A stretch of 23,176 nt of DNA, taken from assembly GCA_046542255.1 (NCBI GenBank), contig JBKHBT010000048.1, positions 1 to 23,176 on the forward strand. The letters run 5' to 3'. Positions 1 to 6,823 of this stretch are shown in pieces. Origin of the DNA: JBKHBT01 sp046542255 (GTDB taxonomy: Bacteria > UBP14 > UBA6098 > JBKHBT01). Positions within the stretch are counted from its first letter, which is position 1; the number at the start of each line of letters is the position of its first letter. Made by a program: the position numbers and the translations under genes. The notes beneath the pieces were generated by a model, which saw only the letters and a program-made list of their open reading frames with translations, did not search any database and had not been told where the DNA came from.

Positions 1-33
1 TTTTTTCTTCTTCGGCGCTTTTGTGTGTGCCAG

Positions 34-139
34 ACAATGCGCTGTTCCGCATTGTAATACTTTTCAGGCTAAAACGTCAGTAAAGCCTTTTGTGTATATA
101 TTAAGTATTATATTTATATTATATATATGGCTTTAAAAG
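34..139 (-). repeat. Dispersed ~106-bp repeat, copy A
   Basis: This copy matches 19414-19521 (same orientation) and the reverse complement of 23077-23176 almost throughout; differences cluster in the AT-rich middle. Read on the minus strand it begins CTTTTAAAGCC and ends ACAATGCG-GAACAG-CGCATTGT, a perfect 8-bp stem around 6 bp. An AT-rich arm closed by TAAAGCC and GGCTTTA forms the other potential hairpin. CT dinucleotides flank it on both sides (32-33 and 140-141). It has no coding capacity and no terminal inverted repeats of the usual transposon kind. It may be a non-autonomous element mobilised in trans, or a recombination site. Seen directly: sequence identity and symmetry. Inferred: mobility. 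Confidence 0.9.
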
Positions 140-371
140 AGATAATTGATAGCTCTGAAAGCAGTTTTTCGGTATTATCATCGATAATTTCAAGCAAAAC
201 CGCCTCTTTGCTTTTGAAATAATTATAAAATGTACCCTTAGAAAATCCTGCAATTTCAACGATATCATCTATTTTGGTGGCATGGAATCCATTTTCTGCA
301 AATAGCTTGGTTGCAGCTTCTTTGAGCAGCTTCTTATTTCTTATCATATCCAGTTTGCGTCTTTTTCTCAC
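114..371 (-). pseudogene. TetR/AcrR-family regulator, truncated by repeat A
   Basis: The 85 residues hold a complete TetR-type DNA-binding domain. The first helix region contains 'AATKLFAENGFHATKIDDI', followed by the recognition segment 'AGFSKGTFYNYFKSKEA' and the start of helix 5. TetR proteins are normally about 190-210 residues, with a C-terminal ligand-binding/dimerisation domain, which is missing here. The last codons (SFKAIYII then stop) are encoded by repeat A, so the gene was cut by the insertion. The rest would lie before position 34. The start is GTG at 371, preceded by GGGAGG with 5 nt spacing. Without its dimerisation domain the product is probably inactive, though a DNA-binding fragment cannot be excluded. 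The target genes are unknown; the divergent secreted-protein cluster at 730 is one possibility. Confidence 0.8.
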
Positions 372-428
372 CTATACCTCCCGATAATAGATTTCGAGTT
401 TCAAATCCGACAGCATAAGATAACTTGT

Positions 429-442
429 ACTTACCAGTCAGT
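429..442. promoter_or_regulatory. Possible TetR-type operator
   Basis: ACTTACC-AGTCAGT is an imperfect palindrome in which 5 of 7 arm positions pair. The half-site ACTGACT is common in TetR-family operators. It lies just downstream of a TATAAT box on the minus strand, in the 5' region of the TetR gene, where autorepression would be expected. The regulator itself is truncated, so the site may now be unused. Confidence 0.4.
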
Positions 443-443
443 C

Positions 444-449
444 ATTATA
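444..449 (-). promoter_or_regulatory. -10 box for the TetR gene
   Basis: The minus strand reads TATAAT here, 73 nt upstream of the GTG start. The -35 position (467-472, TTATAA) is poor. The putative operator immediately downstream would overlap the transcription start. Confidence 0.35.
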
Positions 450-667
450 CTTATCGATCATTTTAATTATAATTATAAAACTATAATATCAAGTTCTATT
501 TCGATTTAGTATGGCAGGAGCGTTACTATTTATCATGGATGCAGCAGTTGGCAGCGATGGCATCTAAAGATTGAACAAATAACTTTGATAGGTAAAAATT
601 GATTTAATTTGAAACAAACCTGATAGAAATTGCTTAATATAATAGAAAGAGAATTTTAAAAGCTTTC
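450..667. other. AT-rich intergenic stretch with no recognised feature
   Basis: This is the remainder of the 358-nt gap between the divergent TetR gene and the secreted-protein cluster. I see only AT-rich sequence, with short TAATTATAATTATAA-like runs near 464-478. No gene with a plausible ribosome binding site, no RNA gene and no strong hairpin was found. Confidence 0.5.
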
Positions 668-701
668 TTGACTTTTGCTAAGAAATACATATAATTATAA
701 T
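668..701 (+). promoter_or_regulatory. Sigma70-like promoter for the 730-3677 cluster
   Basis: TTGACT at 668-673 is followed by TAATTA at 692-697 (18-nt spacer). An overlapping perfect TATAAT at 696-701 would need an over-long 22-nt spacer. The GGAGGG ribosome binding site lies just before the ATG at 730. The three genes that follow are closely spaced and probably share this promoter. Confidence 0.5.
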
Positions 702-729
702 AAAGAAACATACTTTTCAAGGAGGGATT

Positions 730-1569
730 ATGTTTGGTCGTAATTCAAAAAAGGCGATATTGTTTATTTTATTGATTTTAATGGTTTCGATGGCCTTCGG
801 GCAGTGGAGAATGGACTTACATTTCGATTTCTATGCTCCTGGAGAATACCTATTCGATGAAGCATCTTTTGGCACAGCTATAGGTTCGCATGATAGCCTT
901 GATGAAAATGATTTGGTACAACCACCAACACCGCCGGGGCCATTTATGTGGGGAGATTTTCGAATCGATGATCCACTTGTCCAATGGGTTTCAGATGACT
1001 TTCGCTCAACCACAGACGACACGCTATATTTCGAACTTGTCTTCCGCATTAGTGGTTATACACCAGACTCGATAATTATCGACTGGAGCGATGCGACTTT
1101 ACCTTCTGAAGGCGATATCCGCATCGGTATGGAAGTCATAGACACGCTACTACTTAAGAACCTCGGCAATCCCACAGATAGCACAGGCAACGTGATCTGG
1201 GCAGATGCGCAAAACATGAGACTGGATACGCGAATGGAAGTGCCATTTCCATATTGTTATTCCCATCCAGTGCATTTGCGCTATATCCAATCCGGCATCG
1301 ATGACAAAGTCGGTGATAATCCGCAAGTTCCCGAAGATATTCAGCTTGTGGCATCGCCGAATCCTTTCAATGGTGCCGTAAATATCGATGTTCCAGCAGG
1401 ATATGACCTTGCGATTTACGATATCGAAGGCAGAATCGCCGCAAGATATGAAGATGTCGATGGGAATATTATCTGGCAACCGAAGGCAAATGACAAATCT
1501 GGAATATACTTTGCCAGAGCAACTGATGGCAAAAATACAGTACAAAATAGGATAATCTATATTAAATAG
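730..1569 (+). CDS. Secreted protein with T9SS type A sorting domain (paralogue 1)
   Basis: This 279-residue protein has a signal peptide at about 1-24 (basic start, long hydrophobic core, 'SMAFGQ' cleavage region). A beta-rich middle domain of unknown function contains 'TLYFELVFRISGYTPDSIII' at about 100-120. The last ~70 residues form a C-terminal sorting domain with 'ASPNPFNGAVNIDVPAGYD', 'IYDIEGRIAARY' and 'GIYFARAT'. In Bacteroidota such domains direct export by the type IX system and are removed at the surface, so this product is probably surface-attached or released. No catalytic motif is visible. It starts with ATG after 'GGAGGGATT'. The next gene begins 11 nt after its stop and is a close paralogue. 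The cargo function is unknown. Confidence 0.85.
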   Translation: MFGRNSKKAILFILLILMVSMAFGQWRMDLHFDFYAPGEYLFDEASFGTAIGSHDSLDENDLVQPPTPPGPFMWGDFRIDDPLVQWVSDDFRSTTDDTLYFELVFRISGYTPDSIIIDWSDATLPSEGDIRIGMEVIDTLLLKNLGNPTDSTGNVIWADAQNMRLDTRMEVPFPYCYSHPVHLRYIQSGIDDKVGDNPQVPEDIQLVASPNPFNGAVNIDVPAGYDLAIYDIEGRIAARYEDVDGNIIWQPKANDKSGIYFARATDGKNTVQNRIIYIK

Positions 1570-1580
1570 GGGGTTTCCAA

Positions 1581-2405
1581 ATGAAACGAGCAATTTTATT
1601 AGCAATAATCGCAATTATGGCATTCAGTGCCTTCGGGCAGTGGGAAATAGAGCTGACAATTGATTTCTATGCACCAGGAGAACACAGGGTTCGTCATCCT
1701 TCCTTTGGTACCGCTTTGGATTCGCACGATGGGATTGATGACAATGATTTTGCTGTACCACCGTTGCCCCCTGGTAGTTTTATGACTGCTTATTTTTCAA
1801 TAGATGATCCTCTTGTTGATTGGCTAAGAGACGATATGCGCTCAACCACAGACGACACGCTATATTTCGAACTTGTCTTCATCATTGGTGGATATACACC
1901 AGACTCGATAATAATCGACTGGAGCGATGACACTTTACCTTCCGGCGGCGACATTCGCATCGGCATGGAAGTCATTGATACATTCTTGCTCAAGAGCCTC
2001 GGCAATCCCACTGACACAACCGGCGGCGTGATCTGGGCAGATGCACAGAATATGAGGTTAGATACTCAAATGGAAGTACCATTCCCATATTACTATGCTC
2101 ATCCCGTGCATTTGCGCTATATTCAATCCGGTATCGATGACAAGGTGGATGATAATCCGCAAGTTCCCGAAGATATTCAGCTTGTGGCATCGCCGAATCC
2201 ATTCAATGGCGCAGTAAATATCGATGTTCCGGCAGGATATGACCTTGCGATATACGATATCGAAGGCAGAATCGCCGCAAGATATGAAGATGTCGATGGA
2301 AGCATTATCTGGCGGCCGGATGAGAATGACATTTCCGGGATTTATCTTGCAAAAGCCACCAATGGTGATTTATCTTTATCCGAAAGGATAATATATATCA
2401 AATAG
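1581..2405 (+). CDS. Secreted protein with T9SS type A sorting domain (paralogue 2)
   Basis: This 274-residue protein is the tandem partner of the gene at 730. It has a signal peptide of about 19 residues ending in 'AFSAFGQ', the same middle domain and the same sorting domain ('SPNPFNGAVNIDVPAGYDL', 'IYDIEGRIAARYEDVDG', 'GIYLAKAT'). Identity is uneven. The N-terminal third differs clearly, yet 1839-1880 is identical to 1003-1044 (42 nt) and 2151-2200 is identical to 1315-1364 (50 nt). That pattern fits recent duplication or gene conversion with faster change at the exposed N-terminal part. The ATG follows a purine-rich AGGGGG stretch. Its stop codon overlaps the ribosome binding site of the next gene, so translation is probably coupled. 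Function unknown. Confidence 0.85.
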   Translation: MKRAILLAIIAIMAFSAFGQWEIELTIDFYAPGEHRVRHPSFGTALDSHDGIDDNDFAVPPLPPGSFMTAYFSIDDPLVDWLRDDMRSTTDDTLYFELVFIIGGYTPDSIIIDWSDDTLPSGGDIRIGMEVIDTFLLKSLGNPTDTTGGVIWADAQNMRLDTQMEVPFPYYYAHPVHLRYIQSGIDDKVDDNPQVPEDIQLVASPNPFNGAVNIDVPAGYDLAIYDIEGRIAARYEDVDGSIIWRPDENDISGIYLAKATNGDLSLSERIIYIK

Positions 2406-2409
2406 GAGG
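2404..2409 (+). promoter_or_regulatory. Ribosome binding site AGGAGG that points to an ATC start
   Basis: A perfect AGGAGG overlaps the TAG stop of the upstream gene. Five nucleotides later the open frame reads ATC at 2415, where an ATG would be expected. No ATG, GTG or TTG lies in this frame until TTG at 2448, too far away and inside the signal peptide. Confidence 0.7.
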
Positions 2410-2414
2410 ATAAA

Positions 2415-3677
2415 ATCACCAGGCGAATTATATTTATCGTAACGTTTTTGATCGCATTAACAAATCTTTATTCACAATCTCCAACCGACCGTGGGCCATA
2501 TGAAATTGGTTTGCGGCCGGACACTTTATTGCGCATATCCGATACCGATAGCACGCTTCGCAGAATGGAAATCTGGCTCTGGTACCCGGCAGATGGCGAA
2601 AGCGGCTTCTGGCTGGATGAATTCGGCGGGTTTTATAATGCAAATCCTATGGCTGGCGACTCTTTGCGGCCATTAGCCATTTTTTCACATGGCGGCTGTG
2701 GGCATCCTTTGCAATCGCTCTATCTTTACCAACATCTTGTATCATGGGGTTTTATTGTGCTCTGCACGCAGCATCCAGGAAGCGTCTGGGGCAATCCCGA
2801 TTGCCTTGATGCCGATGTTTTGACAGATACATGGTATAATAGGCCCGGCGATGTGCAATATACGCTCGATAGCGTCTATTCTCTTTCGCTTGCGGAACCA
2901 GGACGCTGGGGCAATATCGATACATCACATATCCTGATGAGCGGCCATTCTTTCGGCGCAAGGACAAGCTATGCCGTTGGTAATCGATTCGAATGGGCTG
3001 ATTGTATTCTGGCTTTTTCCGGCGACTATACCGAAGTTCGAGGCGCGGACATGTATTGCATGGATGATATCCGCGGCATCGATGTGCCGATTATGATAAT
3101 GGGCGGAACACTCGATTATGGACTGGAAGAGACTCATTTCCACGAGGTCTTCGATACTCTCGATGCCCCCAAATTCGGTGTACTGTTAAATCGCGGCGGG
3201 CATCTTGCATATGGCGATGAGTGCAATACCGAGCTTGACCCATTATGCGATGATGGCGTGCTGCTCCCTCAGGAAATCGGCCATGAGATAATCCTACAAT
3301 ATTCGATGAGCTTCATTTTCAAATATCTCCTGGATGACGGCTGCTGGGAAGAATATTTATACGAAGACTATGACACTCTGGCCGATATATTATACGATAC
3401 CGAGACGGTTGTCAAAGAAGAGCCTCATCTTAATGATACAAAACTCGATTTTGAAATACATCCGAATCCTTTTCGAGATATATTCTTTATTTCAGCCTAT
3501 GAAAAAGGCACTGTCGAGATATTTGATCTTTCTGGAAGACATGTCTATGGACGAGATATTTCTGGCAATGGCAACTCATTCCAGATCGATATGGAAGGGC
3601 AAGATACCGGCATCTATTTCATCCGGATGAGAAATGATAATTATGAAAAGGTATTACCACTAATAAAAATGGATTAG
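2415..3677 (+). CDS. Secreted alpha/beta hydrolase with T9SS sorting domain; probable ATC start
   Basis: The frame encodes 420 residues if read from ATC 2415, chosen because of the AGGAGG 5 nt before it and because it restores a full signal peptide (T-R-R, then 'IIFIVTFLIALTNLYSQ'). The TTG at 2448 would delete most of that peptide. The catalytic domain (about 35-310) has an oxyanion region 'FSHGGCGHP', nucleophile elbow 'GHSFGA' (Ser ~179), candidate acid Asp ~234 in 'GGTLDYG' and His ~263 in 'RGGHLAYG'. The fold resembles the dienelactone hydrolase/PAF-acetylhydrolase group, so an ester or lipid substrate is likely but not identified. The C-terminus (about 350-420) is a sorting domain ('HPNPFRD', 'IFDLSGRHVYGRD', 'GIYFIRMRN'). 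It is third in the cargo cluster and converges on the fetB-like gene with 1 nt between them. Confidence 0.8.
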   Translation: MTRRIIFIVTFLIALTNLYSQSPTDRGPYEIGLRPDTLLRISDTDSTLRRMEIWLWYPADGESGFWLDEFGGFYNANPMAGDSLRPLAIFSHGGCGHPLQSLYLYQHLVSWGFIVLCTQHPGSVWGNPDCLDADVLTDTWYNRPGDVQYTLDSVYSLSLAEPGRWGNIDTSHILMSGHSFGARTSYAVGNRFEWADCILAFSGDYTEVRGADMYCMDDIRGIDVPIMIMGGTLDYGLEETHFHEVFDTLDAPKFGVLLNRGGHLAYGDECNTELDPLCDDGVLLPQEIGHEIILQYSMSFIFKYLLDDGCWEEYLYEDYDTLADILYDTETVVKEEPHLNDTKLDFEIHPNPFRDIFFISAYEKGTVEIFDLSGRHVYGRDISGNGNSFQIDMEGQDTGIYFIRMRNDNYEKVLPLIKMD

Positions 3678-3678
3678 C

Positions 3679-4485
3679 CTATTTCGATTTTTTCTTTTTC
3701 TTGAAAATATTATCCTTGAGCACATCGTATTTATCGAAACTTGTAATGACCGAAAAGATAATCACAAGCGATGAGCTTAAAGTCATAGAAGTAAAAATGG
3801 CCAGCATAATAGCTATCTGATATTTAATTGCCACCATTGGTGGCGAACCGCCGAGTATCTGGCCAGTCATCATTCCTGGAAGAGATACAATTCCCATTGT
3901 AGCAGTGGTTGCCAGCATCGGCGAGACAGCTTCTCGAAAACCATTTCGGAAAAAAGGCAGCAGTGCATCGAATTTGCTGGCGCCCAGAGACAGCATATAA
4001 CGATATCGGTTTTCATTGCGTCGCGTATCTTTGAAAAAGCTATTTAGGAAAACTATATTTCCACGCATAGAATTGCCAAGAAGCATGCCACCAATTGCGA
4101 TTGCATATCGGGGAGCCAAAAGATTATCGAGTTTTATTACAAGGCCATTGAAAAATGGCAAGAGAATAGCATTGGCTATCAAAATGGCTAAGGCTATCGG
4201 AATAAAAAAGTGAGATAGCTTCAAAGGCGAATTGCCGATTACTGAAAATGACGAGAACAATATCATTATAAGTAGCCATCCGATTGTTACATAAGGGCTT
4301 TCAAGGTCGAAAATATACTGAAGGAAAAGTCCAACGATAAAAAGCTGAAAAGTCATTCGAAAAATGGAAATTGCAAGCTTCTTGAGTAGATTGCTCTTGA
4401 TAAGAATCAAAATGATAATCGGTATAAGTAGCAATGCATAGCAAAGAAGTAACGATAGCAATGAAATATCTTTTGCAGAATTCAC
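3679..4485 (-). CDS. fetB: FetB/YbbM-family (UPF0014) ABC transporter permease
   Basis: This 268-residue integral membrane protein has about seven hydrophobic segments. Family hallmarks are 'RYAIAIGGMLLGNSMRGN' in the middle and 'GIVSLPGMMTGQILGG' followed by 'PPMVAIKYQI' near the C-terminus; the extreme C-terminus is lysine-rich. In Escherichia coli, FetA-FetB is reported to export iron and protect against oxidative stress. Metal export is therefore the best guess, not something the sequence proves. It starts with GTG at 4485, overlapping the fetA stop by 4 nt (GTGA), which indicates translational coupling. It is the last gene of a three-gene operon. Length is close to the usual ~260 residues. 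Confidence 0.85.
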   Translation of the reverse strand: MNSAKDISLLSLLLCYALLLIPIIILILIKSNLLKKLAISIFRMTFQLFIVGLFLQYIFDLESPYVTIGWLLIMILFSSFSVIGNSPLKLSHFFIPIALAILIANAILLPFFNGLVIKLDNLLAPRYAIAIGGMLLGNSMRGNIVFLNSFFKDTRRNENRYRYMLSLGASKFDALLPFFRNGFREAVSPMLATTATMGIVSLPGMMTGQILGGSPPMVAIKYQIAIMLAIFTSMTLSSSLVIIFSVITSFDKYDVLKDNIFKKKKKSK

Positions 4486-5099
4486 ATATTCTCCAGATCG
4501 ATAATTTCGATGTCATCATCTTTCCAGATGCTGTCATGAGATACGATAATCATACTGGCATCATCCATATCCATAAATAAGGATTTAACAATTCTTTTTA
4601 GATCCTTATCCAGAGAAGAAGTCGGCTCATCCAGTAGGAATATCTTCCGCTCAAGAAGTAATGCGATCAATATAGAAATTCTCTGTTTTTCGCCGCCGGA
4701 TAATTGTTCAAAATCCTTATGGAGGTCATCTTCATGTATATGCAATATTTTTGCAAAACGATTCAATTTATCTTCTGAAAGTTCTGGAGTTGAATCCAGC
4801 GTAAAGACATTTTCGATAAATTCATAAACATCACCTTCTGAAATATCGAGGTTTTGTGGAACAAGTGCGACTTCTCTTCTGATTTTCTTGACGAGGTCGG
4901 GCTTTAGTTGTTTGTCATCATAATATATTGAACCACTATCAGGCCTTTCGAACCCCAGGATAAGCCTGAGCACAGTAGTCTTTCCAGAGCCGGAGCTGCC
5001 GTATATCAATTTCTTCTCGCTAGATTTAAGCTCGAGATCAAAATTCTTCAAGATCGCTTTGCCATCATGGCTTTTACTAACTTTATCGAATTTTATCAT
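4482..5099 (-). CDS. fetA: FetA/YbbL-like ABC transporter ATP-binding protein
   Basis: This 205-residue nucleotide-binding subunit has every core motif. Walker A is 'GSSGSGKTT' at residues 34-42, the Q-loop lies in 'VALVPQN', the signature is 'LSGGEKQR', Walker B is 'IFLLDEPTSSLD' and the H-loop is 'IVSHD'. It is short, as expected for the YbbL/FetA group. Together with the coupled permease it should power export across the inner membrane. Its ATG shares one base with the TAA of the preceding two-TM gene (TAATG) and its own ATGTGA end overlaps the permease start, so the three genes are a tight operon. Assignment to FetA rests mainly on pairing with the UPF0014 permease. Confidence 0.85.
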   Translation of the reverse strand: MIKFDKVSKSHDGKAILKNFDLELKSSEKKLIYGSSGSGKTTVLRLILGFERPDSGSIYYDDKQLKPDLVKKIRREVALVPQNLDISEGDVYEFIENVFTLDSTPELSEDKLNRFAKILHIHEDDLHKDFEQLSGGEKQRISILIALLLERKIFLLDEPTSSLDKDLKRIVKSLFMDMDDASMIIVSHDSIWKDDDIEIIDLENM

Positions 5100-5575
5100 T
5101 ATTCTGTGTGAGGTGTCTCGGAGTTTGTTTCATTATAAAGCCTTTTTATTCTGGCAAGGAACACTTTCGGGCCTTGAATTTTGGCTTTATACTCATTGGT
5201 TTCGATCTCTATTCTTCCGGCAAAGGAAACCACTTTATCAGAAGGCTTAAATACGAGATGGTCGCCATCTTCATTTTTGGGGTGATAGCCGATATCCACA
5301 AGAATATTGATGATTTTCATCAGGAAAGTCGCTTTATCATCGAAAGGCAGATATATGATATCATTTCGAAGGCTGGATGCATTGACCAGGCCAAATGCAA
5401 TACCAAAAGAAACTCCTATATAGAAACCATTACGTGTCCATATACCTAAAGCGAACATATGTTTTATGCTAAGGTCGGTAACATAGGACTCTATGAGCAA
5501 AAACACAGATGAGCAAATAAAAGCAACAATTATTGCTGTGATTAAAAATGTGCCAATAAATCCGCGTGCTTTCAA
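5099..5575 (-). CDS. Two-TM protein of unknown function, first gene of the fetAB-like operon
   Basis: The 158 residues comprise two transmembrane segments (about 7-30 and 48-66) and a soluble alpha/beta C-terminal domain of ~90 residues containing 'KATFLMKIINILVDIGYHP', 'GDHLVFKPSDKVVSF' and 'KVFLARIKRLY'. I do not recognise a family. The start is TTG at 5575, preceded by AAGGG about 9 nt upstream; the leader from the promoter at 5610 is short. It is coupled to fetA by a 1-nt overlap. It could be an accessory or regulatory subunit of the exporter, but only the gene order suggests this. Confidence 0.65.
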   Translation of the reverse strand: MKARGFIGTFLITAIIVAFICSSVFLLIESYVTDLSIKHMFALGIWTRNGFYIGVSFGIAFGLVNASSLRNDIIYLPFDDKATFLMKIINILVDIGYHPKNEDGDHLVFKPSDKVVSFAGRIEIETNEYKAKIQGPKVFLARIKRLYNETNSETPHTE

Positions 5576-5609
5576 AATCGTATCCCTTAAGATTTCTTTT
5601 TCCTATAAA

Positions 5610-5638
5610 ATTATACTTAATCCAAAGGCTAATGTCAA
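5610..5638 (-). promoter_or_regulatory. Consensus sigma70-type promoter for the fetAB-like operon
   Basis: On the minus strand TTGACA (5633-5638), a 17-nt spacer and TATAAT (5610-5615) match the bacterial consensus at all twelve positions. The predicted start of transcription is about 30 nt before the TTG start codon. Confidence 0.75.
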
Positions 5639-5683
5639 GTTTTATGTTACTAATAATATTTACTCTTTAGTATTAAACTAATA

Positions 5684-5715
5684 ATAAAAAAAGGCCGGAC
5701 TTTATGAATCCGGCC
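5684..5715 (-). terminator. Rho-independent terminator after the 5743-6657 gene
   Basis: The minus strand reads GGCCGGA, a 9-nt loop, TCCGGCC and then a run of T (5685-5692 region). It lies 28 nt past the stop of the upstream minus-strand gene, and also separates that gene from the fetAB-like promoter. Confidence 0.8.
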
Positions 5716-5742
5716 AATAATAATATCTTTTACAGTGGAAAC

Positions 5743-6657
5743 TTATTTGATATAAGATGCCTTTACAGAGCGAATGCTATTTTCAGTTTCGGCTTTTATT
5801 GTGAAGATACCGGATTCCAGCTCATCAGAGGGTTTCCAATTATCTAAACCATTTGAAATGAATGAATCAACCATTCTTCCCGAAGCATCAAAAATCTCAA
5901 CTTCTGCACCATCATCGGTTTTGATTTGCATTGCAGAATTGAATGGATTCGGTGAAGCGCTTAGCATAAGCTTTTCAGCAATTTGCGGCCTGTTTTCTTT
6001 AACTTCTTCTGAGAACTCAACAAGTTCCTGAACAACAGAGCTATCTGAATCCGGTTGATTATGTGATTTCACAATTCCGATATCCTCTTTAAGCCACATA
6101 TAGGATTCTACACCTATCGAAGTATCGGCAGAGATAACGCTGCCGCCCATCGAGACAACGTTGATCTGCTCTCCATACTGTTCGAGTTTTAAGCAGTCAT
6201 TGTAATTGCCAGAAGGTACAGAAATATCCTCGGTACCAATTGCCGTTATTGTATAAAGCATATAAAAATCTATAATGTAACCGCCGTCATATTCAATAAC
6301 AGTGTCGATTTCCATCATTTCCCAGGAATCACCTGTTTCGAAGGTCTCTGGTGCCAATAATAAGGCAGTCATACCACCAAATTCTCCGAGATCGGCAATA
6401 AAATAAAGGCCATCATCACGGTTTTGTATCCAGCTTGAATCTTCTTCATCGGTAACGGTGATGAATGTATGATGTCCAAGCATCTCTGTTGTTGCTGTTA
6501 CAATCTGGGTTGACATTGTAGTGTCGCCCGTTCCATTGTCGATTTGCCTCATATCCCAGGTATTACCGATAGCTAATGGATAAAGGTTATCCGAATCCCA
6601 GCCGAATACCGATAAGGCAATGGTCAGAACAATGCAAGCTAATAGGGTTTTCCTCAC
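5743..6657 (-). CDS. Secreted protein with T9SS type A sorting domain
   Basis: This 304-residue protein starts at GTG 6657, chosen because AAGGAG lies 5 nt upstream and the signal peptide 'KTLLACIVLTIALSVFG' then begins at residue 3; the frame stays open upstream to 6708 but without a site. The mature part opens with 'NLYPLAIGNTWDM', a start typical of a beta-rich extracellular domain in FCB-group proteins. A middle section 'SWEMMEIDTVIEYDGGYIID' follows, of unknown function. Residues ~230-304 are a sorting domain ('SASPNPFNSAMQ', 'EIFDASGRMVDSF', 'GIFTIKAE'). It has its own promoter and terminator, so it is monocistronic. It is divergent from the PorP-OmpA fusion gene. No enzyme motif is visible. 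Confidence 0.8.
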   Translation of the reverse strand: MRKTLLACIVLTIALSVFGWDSDNLYPLAIGNTWDMRQIDNGTGDTTMSTQIVTATTEMLGHHTFITVTDEEDSSWIQNRDDGLYFIADLGEFGGMTALLLAPETFETGDSWEMMEIDTVIEYDGGYIIDFYMLYTITAIGTEDISVPSGNYNDCLKLEQYGEQINVVSMGGSVISADTSIGVESYMWLKEDIGIVKSHNQPDSDSSVVQELVEFSEEVKENRPQIAEKLMLSASPNPFNSAMQIKTDDGAEVEIFDASGRMVDSFISNGLDNWKPSDELESGIFTIKAETENSIRSVKASYIK

Positions 6658-6679
6658 TTTTGCTCCTTTCTTTTGGATT

Positions 6680-6708
6680 AACATATAACAGAAGTATCTA
6701 AATGTCAA
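6680..6708 (-). promoter_or_regulatory. Sigma70-like promoter for the 5743-6657 gene
   Basis: The minus strand has TTGACA (6703-6708), a 17-nt spacer and TATGTT (6680-6685). The same -35, spacer and -10 recur at 19720-19748. The expected leader is about 15-20 nt and contains the AAGGAG site. Confidence 0.65.
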
Positions 6709-6823
6709 GATGTAACTAAAGATGGCGATCTGGGCTTAATAGATATCAATGATAGTAGTTGCAATTTCTATATATATTGCTTGTTTTAAAGTCAATTTGT
6801 ATTAAATTTTGTATTTGGTGATA

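Noticed and set aside
34..139. Repeat considered as an integron attC site or part of a CRISPR array
   Set aside because: No GTTRRRY core at the expected edges, no integrase, and copies are kilobases apart with no regular spacing.
1150..1614. 154-codon minus-strand open frame
   Set aside because: Antisense to the first cargo gene, which has signal peptide and sorting domain; no ribosome binding site or homology seen.
5108..5449. 113-codon plus-strand frame opposite the two-TM gene
   Set aside because: The minus frame has operon coupling and membrane segments; this one has no supporting signal.
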